Below, piece after piece: positions 1 to 10,334 of a stretch of 64,000 nucleotides of DNA (positions within the stretch are counted from its first letter, which is position 1; every line of letters begins with the position of its first letter). Origin of the DNA: Rhizaria sp. SCN 62-66. Its lineage: Eukaryota; Rhizaria, unplaced. The notes under the pieces were generated by a model, which saw only the letters and a program-made list of their open reading frames with translations, was not told the DNA's origin and did no database searches. The position numbers and the translations under genes are program-made. Location of the stretch: contig MEDY01000083.1 in the NCBI GenBank assembly GCA_001724265.1, positions 1 through 64,000 of the forward strand, written 5' to 3'.

Positions 1-554
1 GTGTGCTTAAGTTCAACCTTTTGTCCTCTGACATCTAGTCTTCAGGTAGAAAATGCGATGTAGAGAGTTGATGTCTTGACCTGAAGTTGTGAGGGAGGGC
101 TGAACCGTTTGATAGAGTTAATCTACACGTATACTGCAAGACACACAATATTAATGCAAACAACATATTTTACACTACGTGTTAATTATAATTCATGCAT
201 TTATATGCATTATTGACGGTTATTTCATGGGACAATCAAGTGCTATTTATCGGGGATGGGGACACCACAAACAGGTGGGGGAAGAGGCTCAATCGGCCCA
301 ATTCGCGACCCCCGTGTAACTCCCAACGACTCCGTTTTGCAATTGTGGTGGGAACGACACTCTAATGCATATCACAGCAAAGACATCTGTATTATGGTCC
401 ATAAAAAAAACCTTGGCCATATCGTCACTCGCGAAGAACTAGGAAAAGGCTACATGTAAGCTATATGAGCTTTATATGAGCGATGTGAGCTCCATCCGCC
501 AATGCTTTACGCTCACGCATTGTCATCGTCATACCTCCTGACTCGTCGAGCCGT
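1..554. other. Left-edge noncoding stretch, 3' flank of mtnA
   Basis: AT-rich DNA with no recognisable gene. It includes the 3' flank of the minus-strand mtnA gene. A 67-codon ATG frame at 256-459 has no recognisable domain and no coding-like composition, so I do not call it. Confidence 0.5.
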
Positions 555-1748
555 TCACGCGGTGGTTGTCTGGGACATGGTGGCCTCGATCTGCGCGATC
601 TTGGCCTCCCACTGCTCGCGGACGGCGCGCTCGGCCTTCTCCTTGGCGTCCTTGAGCGAGACCTCGAAGGGCGGGTAGCAGATACCGACCTCGGTGACGA
701 TGCCCGTGAGGAACTTGAACGGCGTGACGTCGAACGCGGGGTTGTACACGGGGCAGTTGTCGGGCGCAACCTGCTCTGCGCCGACGTGGGTCACCTCGGT
801 GCCCGTGCGCTCCTCGATGACGATCTCGCGGCCCGTCTTGATGCCCAGGTCGATGGTCGGCGTCGGCACACACGCGAAGACGGGTACGCCAAACTCGCGC
901 GCGCACACCGCGAGCTTCATCGTCCCGATCTTGTTCGCCACGTCGCCGTTGGCCGCCACGCGGTCGGCGCCGAAGAGCACCAGGTCGACCTTGTTCTCGT
1001 ACATGAGGTGGCCCGCCGCGCCGTCGACGACGAGGTGCAGCGGCACGCCGGCCTGCGCCAGCTCGAACGCCGTCAGCTTCGCGCCCTGCAGCCGCGGCCG
1101 CGTCTCATCAACCCACACGTGGACGCCCTTGCCCTGCTCGTGCGCGCTGTAGATGACGCCGATCGCGGTGCCGTGGCCTACGGTCGCGAGCGCGCCCGTG
1201 TTGCAGTGGTGGATGATGTTGGCTCCGGGCTTTACCACGGCGGCGCCGAAGTCGCCCAGAGCGCGGTTGATGCGGATGTCCTCCAGCGCGAGGTCCTTGG
1301 CCTCGGTGAGCACGAGCTCAGCCAGCTGCGTGCCCGTCAGCCGCGCCGCGAAGCGTGTCGCAAGCTCGAGCAAGCGCGCGGTGGCCCACTCCAGGTTCAC
1401 CGCAGTTGGACGCGACGAGTCCAAATACGCCTTGGCCTCGCGCAGCGCCGCGACAACGTCCTCGCCTGTCGCGGGCACCGCCGCGGCGGGGTCGTAAGCG
1501 CGGAGCAGCGCGGCGAGGGCCATGCCGTAGGCGCCCGCGGCGCCGATGGCGGGCGCGCCGCGGATGGCCATGGTGTAGATGGCGTCGTAGACGTCCTTGG
1601 TGGTGGTGCAGTCGAAGAAAGCGATCTTGAGGGGCAAGTCGCGCTGATCGAGCATGCGAATCTTGCCGCCCTCGGCAGGATTGGAAGGGCCGACCCACTG
1701 AACGGAGATGAGCGGCTCGTTGTGGCCAGCGACGGTGACTTGCGCCAT
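555..1748 (-). CDS. mtnA: Methylthioribose-1-phosphate isomerase (eIF2B-like family)
   Basis: Converts 5-methylthioribose-1-phosphate to methylthioribulose-1-phosphate in the cytosolic methionine salvage pathway. The 397-residue single-exon product has the family's usual length. Near the N-terminus is the [13 protein letters not shown] loop. The catalytic Cys lies in [12 protein letters not shown] (about residue 182) and the catalytic Asp in [12 protein letters not shown] (about 262). Toward the C-terminus are the VPTPTIDL and NPAFDVTP motifs typical of MtnA and absent from regulatory eIF2B subunits. The open frame extends 14 codons further upstream but holds no other ATG, so the MAQVTVAG start is chosen. 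An acceptor-like CAG lies about 6 nt before it. The stop is TGA. It is transcribed divergently from adenosine kinase. The identification is firm. Confidence 0.95.
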   Translation of the reverse strand: MAQVTVAGHNEPLISVQWVGPSNPAEGGKIRMLDQRDLPLKIAFFDCTTTKDVYDAIYTMAIRGAPAIGAAGAYGMALAALLRAYDPAAAVPATGEDVVAALREAKAYLDSSRPTAVNLEWATARLLELATRFAARLTGTQLAELVLTEAKDLALEDIRINRALGDFGAAVVKPGANIIHHCNTGALATVGHGTAIGVIYSAHEQGKGVHVWVDETRPRLQGAKLTAFELAQAGVPLHLVVDGAAGHLMYENKVDLVLFGADRVAANGDVANKIGTMKLAVCAREFGVPVFACVPTPTIDLGIKTGREIVIEERTGTEVTHVGAEQVAPDNCPVYNPAFDVTPFKFLTGIVTEVGICYPPFEVSLKDAKEKAERAVREQWEAKIAQIEATMSQTTTA

Positions 1749-2320
1749 CAAATGCTGAGTCGTACGGGCGTAAAACAAAGGTGATAGCAAAAAATGAAAT
1801 TAGATAAAGAAATAATGCGGCAATTGAGCGGGGCATTGTGTGGTTTCAGACGCGGAGACGGAAGTATAAAAGCAAGGCAAACACCTCGAAATGTAGGCCT
1901 TTCTCGTCATCATCGCGAGTGGAATGCAGCGACGGTCTCGGACGACGAGCAGCGTTTCGCTCGGACCGAAAAAAACTGACTCGATAGCCGACGAACAAGA
2001 GACGACGAGCTAGGTGGGATACGCAAGCAGATGTTTCTAGGTCGAAACTATCATGGTTTGTGAAACAAAGTTTATGTCGGGGAAGACACATAACTGTAGA
2101 AAACGTGTATAATTCTGAAAGTGTGTTTGTGTTGGGCTATCTGTCCCCGCACTTTGGGGCAGAAACAGGCGACAAGCATGAATTCCCCAAACCTCCGGAT
2201 GTGTCATTCCTGCCTCATTATTACAACCCTTGCTTTCATAACTGCATTATCTCACCCTGTTATATTACTTATTGCTGCCTGTTTTGTTTTCTTTGCTGTG
2301 TATAGACTCGTAGACTCACA
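1749..2320. promoter_or_regulatory. Divergent intergenic region between mtnA and adenosine kinase
   Basis: An AT-rich spacer that must hold the 5' UTRs and promoters of both divergent genes. A pyrimidine-rich stretch ends in GTAG 7 nt before the adenosine kinase ATG and resembles a 3' splice site. I see no conserved element that I can name. Confidence 0.35.
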
Positions 2321-3900
2321 ATGTCTCTCATCTTCGGCATGGGCAACCCCCTCCTGGACATCTCTGTCGAGGCCCCCGACTCCCTCATGGCCAAGTACAA
2401 GCTCACTTGCCCCAACGCCATCCTCGCTGACGAGACCCACACCGAGCTCTACAAGGAGATCACCGAGGCCCCCTTTAAGCCCGAGTTCGTTGCCGGTGGC
2501 TCTGCCCAGAACACCATCCGCGTCGCTCAGTGGATGCTCCAGGTTCGTTCGCAATCACCACGTGCTCGCCTTCAAACATGCATTTGACGCACTATATCTC
2601 TGCACCTCGCTCTCAAACTCTATCTCTCGACAGAATATTTGTGTGGCAATATGTTTTCAAAAAGAATAATCTCACCACATCTTAATATTGTTGATATATC
2701 ACTTCTTCAACTCTCGCCTTTCAGGAGCCCAACTCCACCGTCTACGCCGGCTGCGTCGGCAAGGACGCCTACGCCGACACTCTCACTGAGTGCATTAAGA
2801 AGGACAACGTCCAGTCCGCCTACGCCGTCAACGAGGAGCTCCCCACCGGCACCTGCGCCGTCCTTGTCGTCCACAAGGACCGCTCCATGGTTGCCAATCT
2901 CGCTGCCGCCAACTCGTACGTGCACCTCGCAAACACTTCAACGCGATATGTCTCAACGAAACCGTCGTTTCATCAAATAATATTTTGAAGTCGCATTTTT
3001 CACCGAACAAGCTATCTAGAAAACCTAAATTCCCCTCCAAAGCAATCACTTATATCTCATATAACCCTTCGTTATTGATTCGCACACCTACTCGCCCAAC
3101 ACAGCTACAAGATCGACCACCTCAAGGCCCCCGAGGTCGAGGCTCTCTGGAAGAAGGCCTCGCACTTCTTTGTCGAGGGCTACTTCCTCACCGTGACCCC
3201 CGAGTCCGTGCTGCTGCTCGCCGAGCACGCCACCGAGACCAAGAAGGAGTTCGGCTTCTCGCTCGCCGCGCCCTTCATCTGCTCCTTCTTCACCGAGCCC
3301 CTGCTCAAGGTCCTCGAGCACTCGACCCTCATCATCGGCAACGAGCACGAGGCCGAGGCGCTGGCCGAGAAGATGGGCTGGGACAACAAGGCCGACCCCG
3401 CGGCCGTGGCCAAGCACATCTCGGACAAGATCCCCAAGAAGTGCGCCGGCCCCCGCCTCGTCGTCATCACCAACGGCCCCCGCGACACCGTCATCTGCCA
3501 GGTACGACAATTAATATTGCATTTATCTCGCTGATATAGCTTTCTACGGAACTAATGTGATATTGTTATGTTTCATGACATGATTTTTCATGTTGGAATA
3601 TTGCTTATATTCCTTAACACGCGCATTTCCTCTCACAAATCTCATTTGTTATATCCCTATTTGTATTTGCTCCTCTTTTAGGACGGCGTCGTGACCTCGT
3701 ACGCCATCCCCAAGATGGCCGATGAGGACATCGTCGACGCCAACGGTGCCGGCGATGCCTTCGCTGGCGGCTTCGTCGCCGGCCAGGTCAAGGGCAAGGA
3801 CGTCAAGACCTGCGTCGCGGCCGGCATCTACGCCTCCCAGCTCATCCTCAAGACTGCTGGTACCACGCTCCCTTCCACCAAGCCCGAGTTCACCTTCTAA
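2321..3900 (+). CDS. ADK: Adenosine kinase, 4 exons
   Basis: Phosphorylates adenosine to AMP with ATP (PfkB/ribokinase family, purine salvage). Exons: 2321-2542, 2725-2915, 3105-3501, 3682-3900. The frame closes exactly across all three junctions (phases 0, 2, 0) to give 342 residues, close to the usual 345. Seen: FGMGNPLLDISV at the N-terminus, the substrate-lid motif VAGGSAQNTIRVAQWM (about residue 57 on), NEHEAEA in the middle, and the anion-hole/catalytic motif DANGAGDAFAGGF with the catalytic Asp near residue 295. The donors are GTTCGT, GTACGT and GTACGA, and the acceptors are TTTCAG, CACAG and TTTTAG. The stop is TAA. The identification is firm; exon limits rest on frame and conservation. 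Confidence 0.95.
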
Positions 3901-4307
3901 GTGCCGTATATATCGCATTAAGCACTGTGAATGAGAGTGAGAGTGAGAGTTGAAGTTTATACACCTTGTCTCGCAGCGAAAACGGGAGTACGCAACGACA
4001 GTCTATCTAAATTGCTGCTGTTTTGTTGTTGCTCTTTCTGGTGACGGTGTGTTAGTATTACTTTATTAAAACAAAGTGAGATTTACAATACAACGAGTCT
4101 TTATTTACAAACACTTTGATCACAACAACATCTGCCAACCTCTATTTCACAAACATACGTTATGATGCGGATACAACTTTACCGTTTTCATGTGAATGTC
4201 ATCAGGATAGATTTAATTGAAGTTCATGTTTTGTATTGGCCAACATAAACTTTCTTGAAACAGTACATAATAACAAAGATATCTCAAAGCGAACGTATAT
4301 TCCGTGT
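3901..4307. other. Convergent spacer between adenosine kinase and SET gene
   Basis: AT-rich DNA holding the two 3' UTRs. I see nothing else in it. Confidence 0.5.
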
Positions 4308-7300
4308 TCAGATCATGCCCTTTGTGTTGTAGAGCGCATAGATGTCCATCGCGGTGCGCAGCGCGAGGCGCTCGAAGGAGCCTGCGTCGGGGCGGCCGCC
4401 GCCGACGAGCGCGGCGCTCTGCGGCGCCTGCACCAGCACGCGCGCCACGGCGGCGCCCGTCACGGCCGCGAAGGCCTGCGGGCACGAGGCGGCGAGACTG
4501 AGGGGCGCGCCGACGGAGAAGGCGACGGAGCGCAGCGTGTCGGCGACGGCGGGCGACGCGGGGGGCAAGGAAGTCGCGCTCGCAGTTGAAGCGTTGGCGT
4601 TGATGTCGCCGTTGCTGAAGAGGGGCAGGTCGCCGTTGGGCTGGATCGTGGCGTAGAGCGCGGTCCTGTCGAGCGAAAAGCAGAGGGGCTCCAGCGTGAG
4701 CGCAGTCAAGCACATTAGCACGGCCGAGGGGGAGAGAAGACAAGCCGCCTTGTCCTTGCGGTACTGGCGCTGCCGCAGCTTACAGTCGCTCAGCTGGGGC
4801 TTCTTCTTTTGACCGCCATTATTGTCCCCGTCATCGTCATCATCGCTATTGTCGTCGTCGTTGTCGTCGTCGGAGGTGGGGGGGAAGAGAGGGAACGAGT
4901 CGGCCGCAGCCGCAGCGAGCAGGGGTGTGTTTTTCAGTAAAGCTGCCGACAGCAGCCACATCCATGCGCTCTCGCCGCCGCTCGCGGTCACCACATGGTC
5001 GGTCTCCGCACTGGCGCCCGCGCCCGCGCCCGCGCCCGGACTGAGACTGCTCGTCGCACTCACACTTGCGCCACCGCTGCCGCTGCCGTCGCTGCTGTCC
5101 ATGACAAGAGTGGGCATCAGACGCAACAGCGCCATCGCCGCGGCGCCCTGCACCGCAAGCAGCAGCCCGTAGCCCCAGGCGAGCGCGGGGACGCAGATGG
5201 CGCCGTGGCGGCTGTAGAGCAGCGCCGCGCGCAGCAGCGCCTTGGCGTTTACAGGCACCTCCCCAACGTCCCCGCCCGCACTCGCACTCGCGGTGGCAGC
5301 GGCGGCGGCGGCAGCGGCGGGGCTGGGGTGAAGGAGGTTGAGGGACTTTGCTGTGGCGCGCGCGCGGGCGAGCAAGGGGAGAGCGGAGATCAATGCGGCA
5401 GCGGCGGCAGGTACGGGCACGACGTTGACCTTCCCAGAGCTAGAGCTAGAGCTAGAACTAGAACTAGAGCGCGAAGTTGATGTAGCAACGTCGTTGTTGT
5501 TGCTGCTGCTCGAGCTCAGAGAGAGGGGGCCGAGGGCGGGACGGGGCAAGGTGGCGGTGACGGCGTCGGTCGCAGTGCCCAGCGTCACAGCGCCGGCGTG
5601 TCCGACGTTCTTTGCACCCGCACTCGAACTTACGCTCGCAGTCTCAGTCGTGTTGTTGCCCTGCTCTTGTTCAGGCTGTTGTTGCTGCGTATCACCCTGC
5701 TGCTCCTGCTCTTGCTGCTGTTGTTGTTGTTGCTGCTGCTCGTCCTCTGCCTTTTCCTCGGCCGTCACCTCGGCCAGGTCGCCGAACATGTCGTAGTACA
5801 CGCGCGCAATGCGCGCCGCAGCCACGCACTCGGACACGCCAAACGCGCCCGCACCCGCACTTGCACTCTCACTCTCAGTGCGATCCACAGACGCATCGGT
5901 GTTGCCGTCGTTGCTGTTGAGGGCGCGCTCGGGGGCGGTCGCGGTCGCAGGCAGGCAGTCCCTGGTAACGGCGTCGGCAACGGGCACAAGCGCCGCCGCC
6001 GAGGCCAGCTCGGCCAGGCAGAGCGGGCAGGAGCAGTGGAACTGGAACTGGCGGTGGAGGTACCGCTGGCGTTGCTCGAACGTCAGGGGCACGAGCAGCC
6101 GCGAGTCGACGCCTGTCGTCGCAGAGGCAGTCGCGCCAGAGCCAGAGCCAGCGCTAGAGCTCGTCGCGGCGGCGAGAGACGGCAAGGACTTGAACAGAGG
6201 GTTGGCCTTGCCCCGCGTCTTTGCAGCGTGTGTATTCTTGTTAGCGTCAGAGTCCGCGTTGGCGCTGTTTTGAGCGGTAGCGAGCGTCACCTTGGCCCAC
6301 TCGGCGCCGGCCTCGGCGCGAATGAGCCCCGCGTGCACGGGCATGTAGCTGATGCAGATCTCCTCGCCCGCCGCGATGTCGCGCGTGGCGCGAAACTCGT
6401 GGATGCTCGGAATGAAAGCCGCGGCCCAGGGCACGTCATCCTCGGCCGTGGCAGAGAACCCGCCCAGCAGGGACTCGGTCTCGGTCACCACGTCCGCCTC
6501 GGTGTAAGCGGACGCATGATTGTACGCGCAAGTGGGTGCGGTCGCAGTCGAGGCATTAGCGTTAGACTCGGTCTTGGTGCTGCTGCTGGTGACGTTCGAG
6601 GCGACGAAGGTACTTAGCCGGACCCCCTTAGACAGCGCGGCGAGCGCGACCTCGCGCGCGTGGCGGGCGCGCGCCTCGCGGAAGCGCTGCCACTGCTTCT
6701 GCGTCGGCTGCAGCGTCAGCTTGACGGCGTTGGCCACGCACGAGTGGTTGGCCATGGCGCTGTGCAGCGCGATGCCCGTGGGGAACGAATTGAAGTGGAC
6801 AACGGCCACCAGGCGCAGCAGCGACTGCACCGCAGGCCCCAGCCACGCAGGCTCGGGCTCTGATGATGACTCCACAGGCGCAGCAGCAGCAGCAGCCGCG
6901 GCGGCCGCCTTGGCAACGGCGTTGGCCACGGCACCGTCCTCCTCCTCCTCGTCCTTCTGAGCCGCCGCCGGGCGAGGGATACGAGTCGGGCTATTGTTAG
7001 TGATGTTGGCATCGCTGTTCCCGGCCGCGGCTGCGAGACCGATTTGGCAGAGGCGGTCGAAGCCGGCGTGCGCGGCGACGGTCCTAAGCATGTCCCCGTA
7101 CGCAGCCTCGATGAAGCCGCGGTAGTCGCCCAGCTCGGCCCACGTGCGCGGGTACAGCGGCGCCAGGTCGCGGAGCAGCGCGCGCGCGGCGCGGGGCGGC
7201 GCGTCGAAAACGAGCTCCTGCACGAACTCGGTCTCCTGGCGCGAGTCGGCCGCGGCGCACTCCTCGGGGGACTTGAAGCGCCAGCGCGTGGGCTCGGCCA

Positions 7301-7796
7301 GCAGCAGAGCGCCGGCGGGGATGGGGGCCGTGGCGAGGAGCCCGCGCGCGCCGTCGCGGTGTGCAAGGTCGGTGGCCACAGTCACCAGCGGGGACTGGTA
7401 CAGCGGGGGCAGCAGGAAGCCGTCCTTGTGCACGCCTGCCAGCGCCGGGGGCGCGCCGGCAGCGCCGTCTGCAGCGAGAGAGCCGTGAGTGGCCGCTGTC
7501 GCGATGTCGGGGTGGGAGGCCGACGGACTGGCCAGGTAGGCCGAGATGAGCAGCGCGTGCTCGTCCTCGTCCTCGTCGTCGCAGTCGGCAGCGGCGGCGC
7601 CGGCTTCGGGGCTGTAGAGGCCGACAGGAGAGCGCTGCTTGGCCACTGCCGCTGCTGCGTTTGTGTTGTTGGTGTTGCTGGACTGGGGCAGAGCGGGGAG
7701 GTAGGCGGTGTAGGGGCGGGGCGCGGCCGCCTTGCGCACGATCGTCGTCGTCGCGCGGGGGGCCGCCGCGGGGGCGGGCTGGGCGCTACTACTCAT
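4308..7796 (-). CDS. SET-domain protein with split SET core and Ala/Ser/Gln-rich insertions (SMYD-like)
   Basis: Probable protein-lysine methyltransferase of the SMYD/SET group, 1162 residues in one exon. Order of visible parts: a low-complexity N-terminus; the SET-N motif GARGLLATAPIPAGALLLAE (about residue 145); a long insertion; the SAM/pseudoknot motif MANHSCVANAVKL (about 345); then GEEICISYMPVHAG (about 475); and a post-SET Cys cluster, CSCPLC (about 590). No MYND zinc finger is visible between the SET halves. The second half is mostly Ala/Ser/Gln/Asp-rich, with helical leftovers. The open frame extends upstream without another ATG, so MSSSAQPAP is the start. The stop is TGA. The substrate cannot be predicted. 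Confidence 0.8.
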   Translation of the reverse strand: MSSSAQPAPAAAPRATTTIVRKAAAPRPYTAYLPALPQSSNTNNTNAAAAVAKQRSPVGLYSPEAGAAAADCDDEDEDEHALLISAYLASPSASHPDIATAATHGSLAADGAAGAPPALAGVHKDGFLLPPLYQSPLVTVATDLAHRDGARGLLATAPIPAGALLLAEPTRWRFKSPEECAAADSRQETEFVQELVFDAPPRAARALLRDLAPLYPRTWAELGDYRGFIEAAYGDMLRTVAAHAGFDRLCQIGLAAAAGNSDANITNNSPTRIPRPAAAQKDEEEEDGAVANAVAKAAAAAAAAAAPVESSSEPEPAWLGPAVQSLLRLVAVVHFNSFPTGIALHSAMANHSCVANAVKLTLQPTQKQWQRFREARARHAREVALAALSKGVRLSTFVASNVTSSSTKTESNANASTATAPTCAYNHASAYTEADVVTETESLLGGFSATAEDDVPWAAAFIPSIHEFRATRDIAAGEEICISYMPVHAGLIRAEAGAEWAKVTLATAQNSANADSDANKNTHAAKTRGKANPLFKSLPSLAAATSSSAGSGSGATASATTGVDSRLLVPLTFEQRQRYLHRQFQFHCSCPLCLAELASAAALVPVADAVTRDCLPATATAPERALNSNDGNTDASVDRTESESASAGAGAFGVSECVAAARIARVYYDMFGDLAEVTAEEKAEDEQQQQQQQQQEQEQQGDTQQQQPEQEQGNNTTETASVSSSAGAKNVGHAGAVTLGTATDAVTATLPRPALGPLSLSSSSSNNNDVATSTSRSSSSSSSSSSSGKVNVVPVPAAAAALISALPLLARARATAKSLNLLHPSPAAAAAAAATASASAGGDVGEVPVNAKALLRAALLYSRHGAICVPALAWGYGLLLAVQGAAAMALLRLMPTLVMDSSDGSGSGGASVSATSSLSPGAGAGAGASAETDHVVTASGGESAWMWLLSAALLKNTPLLAAAAADSFPLFPPTSDDDNDDDNSDDDDDGDNNGGQKKKPQLSDCKLRQRQYRKDKAACLLSPSAVLMCLTALTLEPLCFSLDRTALYATIQPNGDLPLFSNGDINANASTASATSLPPASPAVADTLRSVAFSVGAPLSLAASCPQAFAAVTGAAVARVLVQAPQSAALVGGGRPDAGSFERLALRTAMDIYALYNTKGMI

Positions 7797-8371
7797 CGGG
7801 CGCAGCTGTTGCCGAGGAGGTCTGCGGGCGCGGGGCGTGGGGTTGGAGCGTAGAGGGCGAGGTGAGTCGTGGCTTAGATGAGGTGAAGCGGAGTATAGAC
7901 AGCGTTGTAAGATATACTGGCAAAACACAATTAAGATGTGTCAGTTTAGTTGTCATAAAGTGCAGAAATAATTACGCTGTCGATCAGGGGAGGGAGAACA
8001 TTTGCGCTGCCGGAAGTGCTCCAGTGCCCCGAGCGACGCCCACGGTCACTTCTGTCATTGCCTCTCTGGCCCGACTGGAGCGTCAACTTTGAGGTATCAA
8101 AGCACACCAACGCGACCACAGATGGTGAAAACAGTCGCACTCTAGAATATTAAATTGAGTTACTGGATGAATTCCTAATTTATACTTCTTCAATCGCAAC
8201 ATACCCCTCACGCTCTTCATTGTCCGTGTCCCTCTTCCCCACTCTGTCCTCTGTGTTCGTCTCCGCAGCAAGCCACCTCCCCGCGCCCGCGCTCCGCCGC
8301 CTGCGTCTTTCCTCTCTCCTACTCCCCGTACTCGCCTCTCTCGCCCCCGCGCGAACCGACTAGTGCGCCCC
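7797..8371. promoter_or_regulatory. Divergent region between SET gene and IMP4
   Basis: Holds the promoters and 5' UTRs of both genes. A pyrimidine-rich tract ending in CCGCAG near 8264-8269 could be a 3' splice site in the IMP4 5' UTR. Confidence 0.35.
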
Positions 8372-9740
8372 ATGGATCGCCGCAACGCACGTCTGCGCCG
8401 CGAGTATCTCTACCGCAAGTCCCTCGAGACTGACGAGGCGTACGTTCCCGCTCCACCACTACTCATTTCACTTCTCTTTTATATCAGCACTTGTTAAACC
8501 CAAACTACTTTATTATAGCTTTCTTGTTGCTATAATATCTATTTCCACTCTTATTTTTTGCTCATATGCTTTTCTTCTCTCTCTTCATGGCCAAAACAAC
8601 AAACCCAACGAACTTCTCGCTCCCTCTGCCGTTCCGCCGCTCTTGTCTGCCTTTGACGTCTTTTCTTTCTCTGCTGCTGCTGTCCCCGCCCCACAGCGCC
8701 GAGCACGACAAGAAGATCCAGCTCAAGGAGGCGCTCGAGTCGGGAAAGCGTATCCCCAAGGCGCTGCAGCGCGAGGCCGACGACCTCAAAGACGCGCTTG
8801 AGCTCGACGACCCGTCTACGCAGAAGCTGCGCACGCACATCGACGATGAGTACCAGAACGTCGGCATCTACGACCCCAAGATCCTCATCACGTCCTCGCG
8901 CGACCCCTCGAACCGGCTGCTGCAGTTCGTCAAGGAGCTCCGCCTGTGCCTCCCCAACGCGCAGCGCATCAACCGCGGTGGCACCATCATCTCTGAGCTC
9001 GGTACGCTTATATCTAGCTATAATCGCGCTTTATGAAAATATCGTCGTTTTATTAATGTATCACTTAATTTTGTTTTATTGTGTAGAATTTATTTTTTAC
9101 TCAACACATATCCATCATGCTCTCCAAACTCACTTCTCTCTCTCTCTCTCACCCCGCTTCTTTGCTTTGTTGTGTCCCCTCGGCATCACATCACACCACA
9201 GTGGAGATCTGCCGCAAGAACGACTTCTCGGACTTAGTGCTGGTGCACGAGCACCGCGGCGAGCCCGACGGCCTGATCATCTCGCACATGCCCTACGGAC
9301 CCACGGCCTACTTCTCGCTCTCCAACTGCGTGCTGCGCCACGACATCAAGACCGTGGACATGGGCACCGTGTCCGAGGCCTTCCCGCACCTCGTGTTCCA
9401 CAACATGGCCTCGAAGCTGGGCCAGCGCACGGCGAGCATCCTCAAGGCGTTGTACCCTGTGCCCAAGGACGACGCGCGCCGCGTCATGTCCTTCATCAAC
9501 CGCAACGACGTCATCTCATTCCGCCACCACGTGTACAAGAAGAACGGCGTGCAGGACCGCGCGGCGGGCAAGAAGGAGATCGAGCTGGCCGAGGTGGGGC
9601 CCCGGTTTGAGATGCGCATGTACCAGATCAAGCTGGGCACCGCCGAGATGACCGAGGCCGAGACCGAGTGGGTGCTGCGGCCCTACCACAACGAGGCCGC
9701 CAAGCGTCAGCTCATCGCAGGCTACGCGCACGACAAGTGA
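8372..9740 (+). CDS. IMP4: U3 snoRNP protein IMP4 (Brix domain), 3 exons
   Basis: Component of the Mpp10-Imp3-Imp4 complex of the small-subunit processome in the nucleolus, where it helps U3 pair with pre-rRNA. Exons: 8372-8439, 8697-9001, 9202-9740, joining in frame to 303 residues (yeast IMP4 is about 290). The N-terminus RRNARLRREYLYRKSLE is a close match to IMP4. The Brix domain begins at KILITSSRDPSNRL, with the family signature INRGGTIISEL and then LVLVHEHRGEPDGL and FHNM. The two donors are GTACGT and GTACGC. The stop is TGA. The RRNARLRREYLYRK opening separates it from the other Brix proteins (RPF1, RPF2, BRX1, PPAN). Confidence 0.95.
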
Positions 9741-10334
9741 GCAGCGCGGGCGTTTCGACGACTGCAAGCGTGAAGCGACAACGCCGTGTTGTTGCGTGAG
9801 AGTGATGTTGGGTTGTTGAGACTGTTGTGGGGCCTGTTGCGGACCATGTTACATCTTAAAGATGCATGTTATGTGTTTTAGGATAATACAGATATAATTA
9901 TATACGATATCACAACTTCAATCTTAGTCGATGTTGTTACGATCTGTTTGTACTCTTGCAAAGTTCCTGTAACAAGCTTGTGCGTGACTGCTCTCTGCGT
10001 GCGTCGAAGGGGGGACTGCTAGCGCTTTGCGGAAAAAGAGTTTAAGTTGGTGAGATGTCCGTCTGTTGATATTTAAAGAAGGGTTCTGGTTACTGCGATA
10101 GTAATCCTTTATTTTTCGTCAATAATGTCTTCTCTAGAGTTCACGCAGAGCTCAGTAGCATGCATCGGATTTCCACTATGCTGAACCACAGCACACCACC
10201 TCTCTCTCGCCCCCCTCGCACACTGCGTCTCACCTCTTTCGCCCTACGCTCATACCACTACTCTCGTTGTGTAGACAGCATTGTTGCCCGCAGTGTCTAA
10301 CGTCGCGAAGTTGAGTAGTGTTAGTGGTATCAAA
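9741..10334. other. Spacer between IMP4 and METTL9 genes
   Basis: Holds the IMP4 3' UTR and the METTL9 promoter/5' UTR. A 48-codon ATG frame starts near 10161. It may be an upstream ORF or chance, and I do not call it a gene. Confidence 0.4.

Noticed and set aside
256-459. 67-codon ATG frame near the left edge
   Set aside because: Short, no domain, AT-rich surroundings unlike real exons of this window.
786-1784. 332-codon plus-strand frame opposite mtnA
   Set aside because: An antisense shadow of the conserved mtnA gene. Long antisense frames are expected at this GC content, and the same holds for all other overlapping long frames.
10161-10307. 48-codon ATG frame as the true METTL9 first exon
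   Set aside because: It ends in TAA and has no GTACG-like donor that would join it in phase to the next exon. The ATG at 10335 joins in phase if TAG is read as sense.
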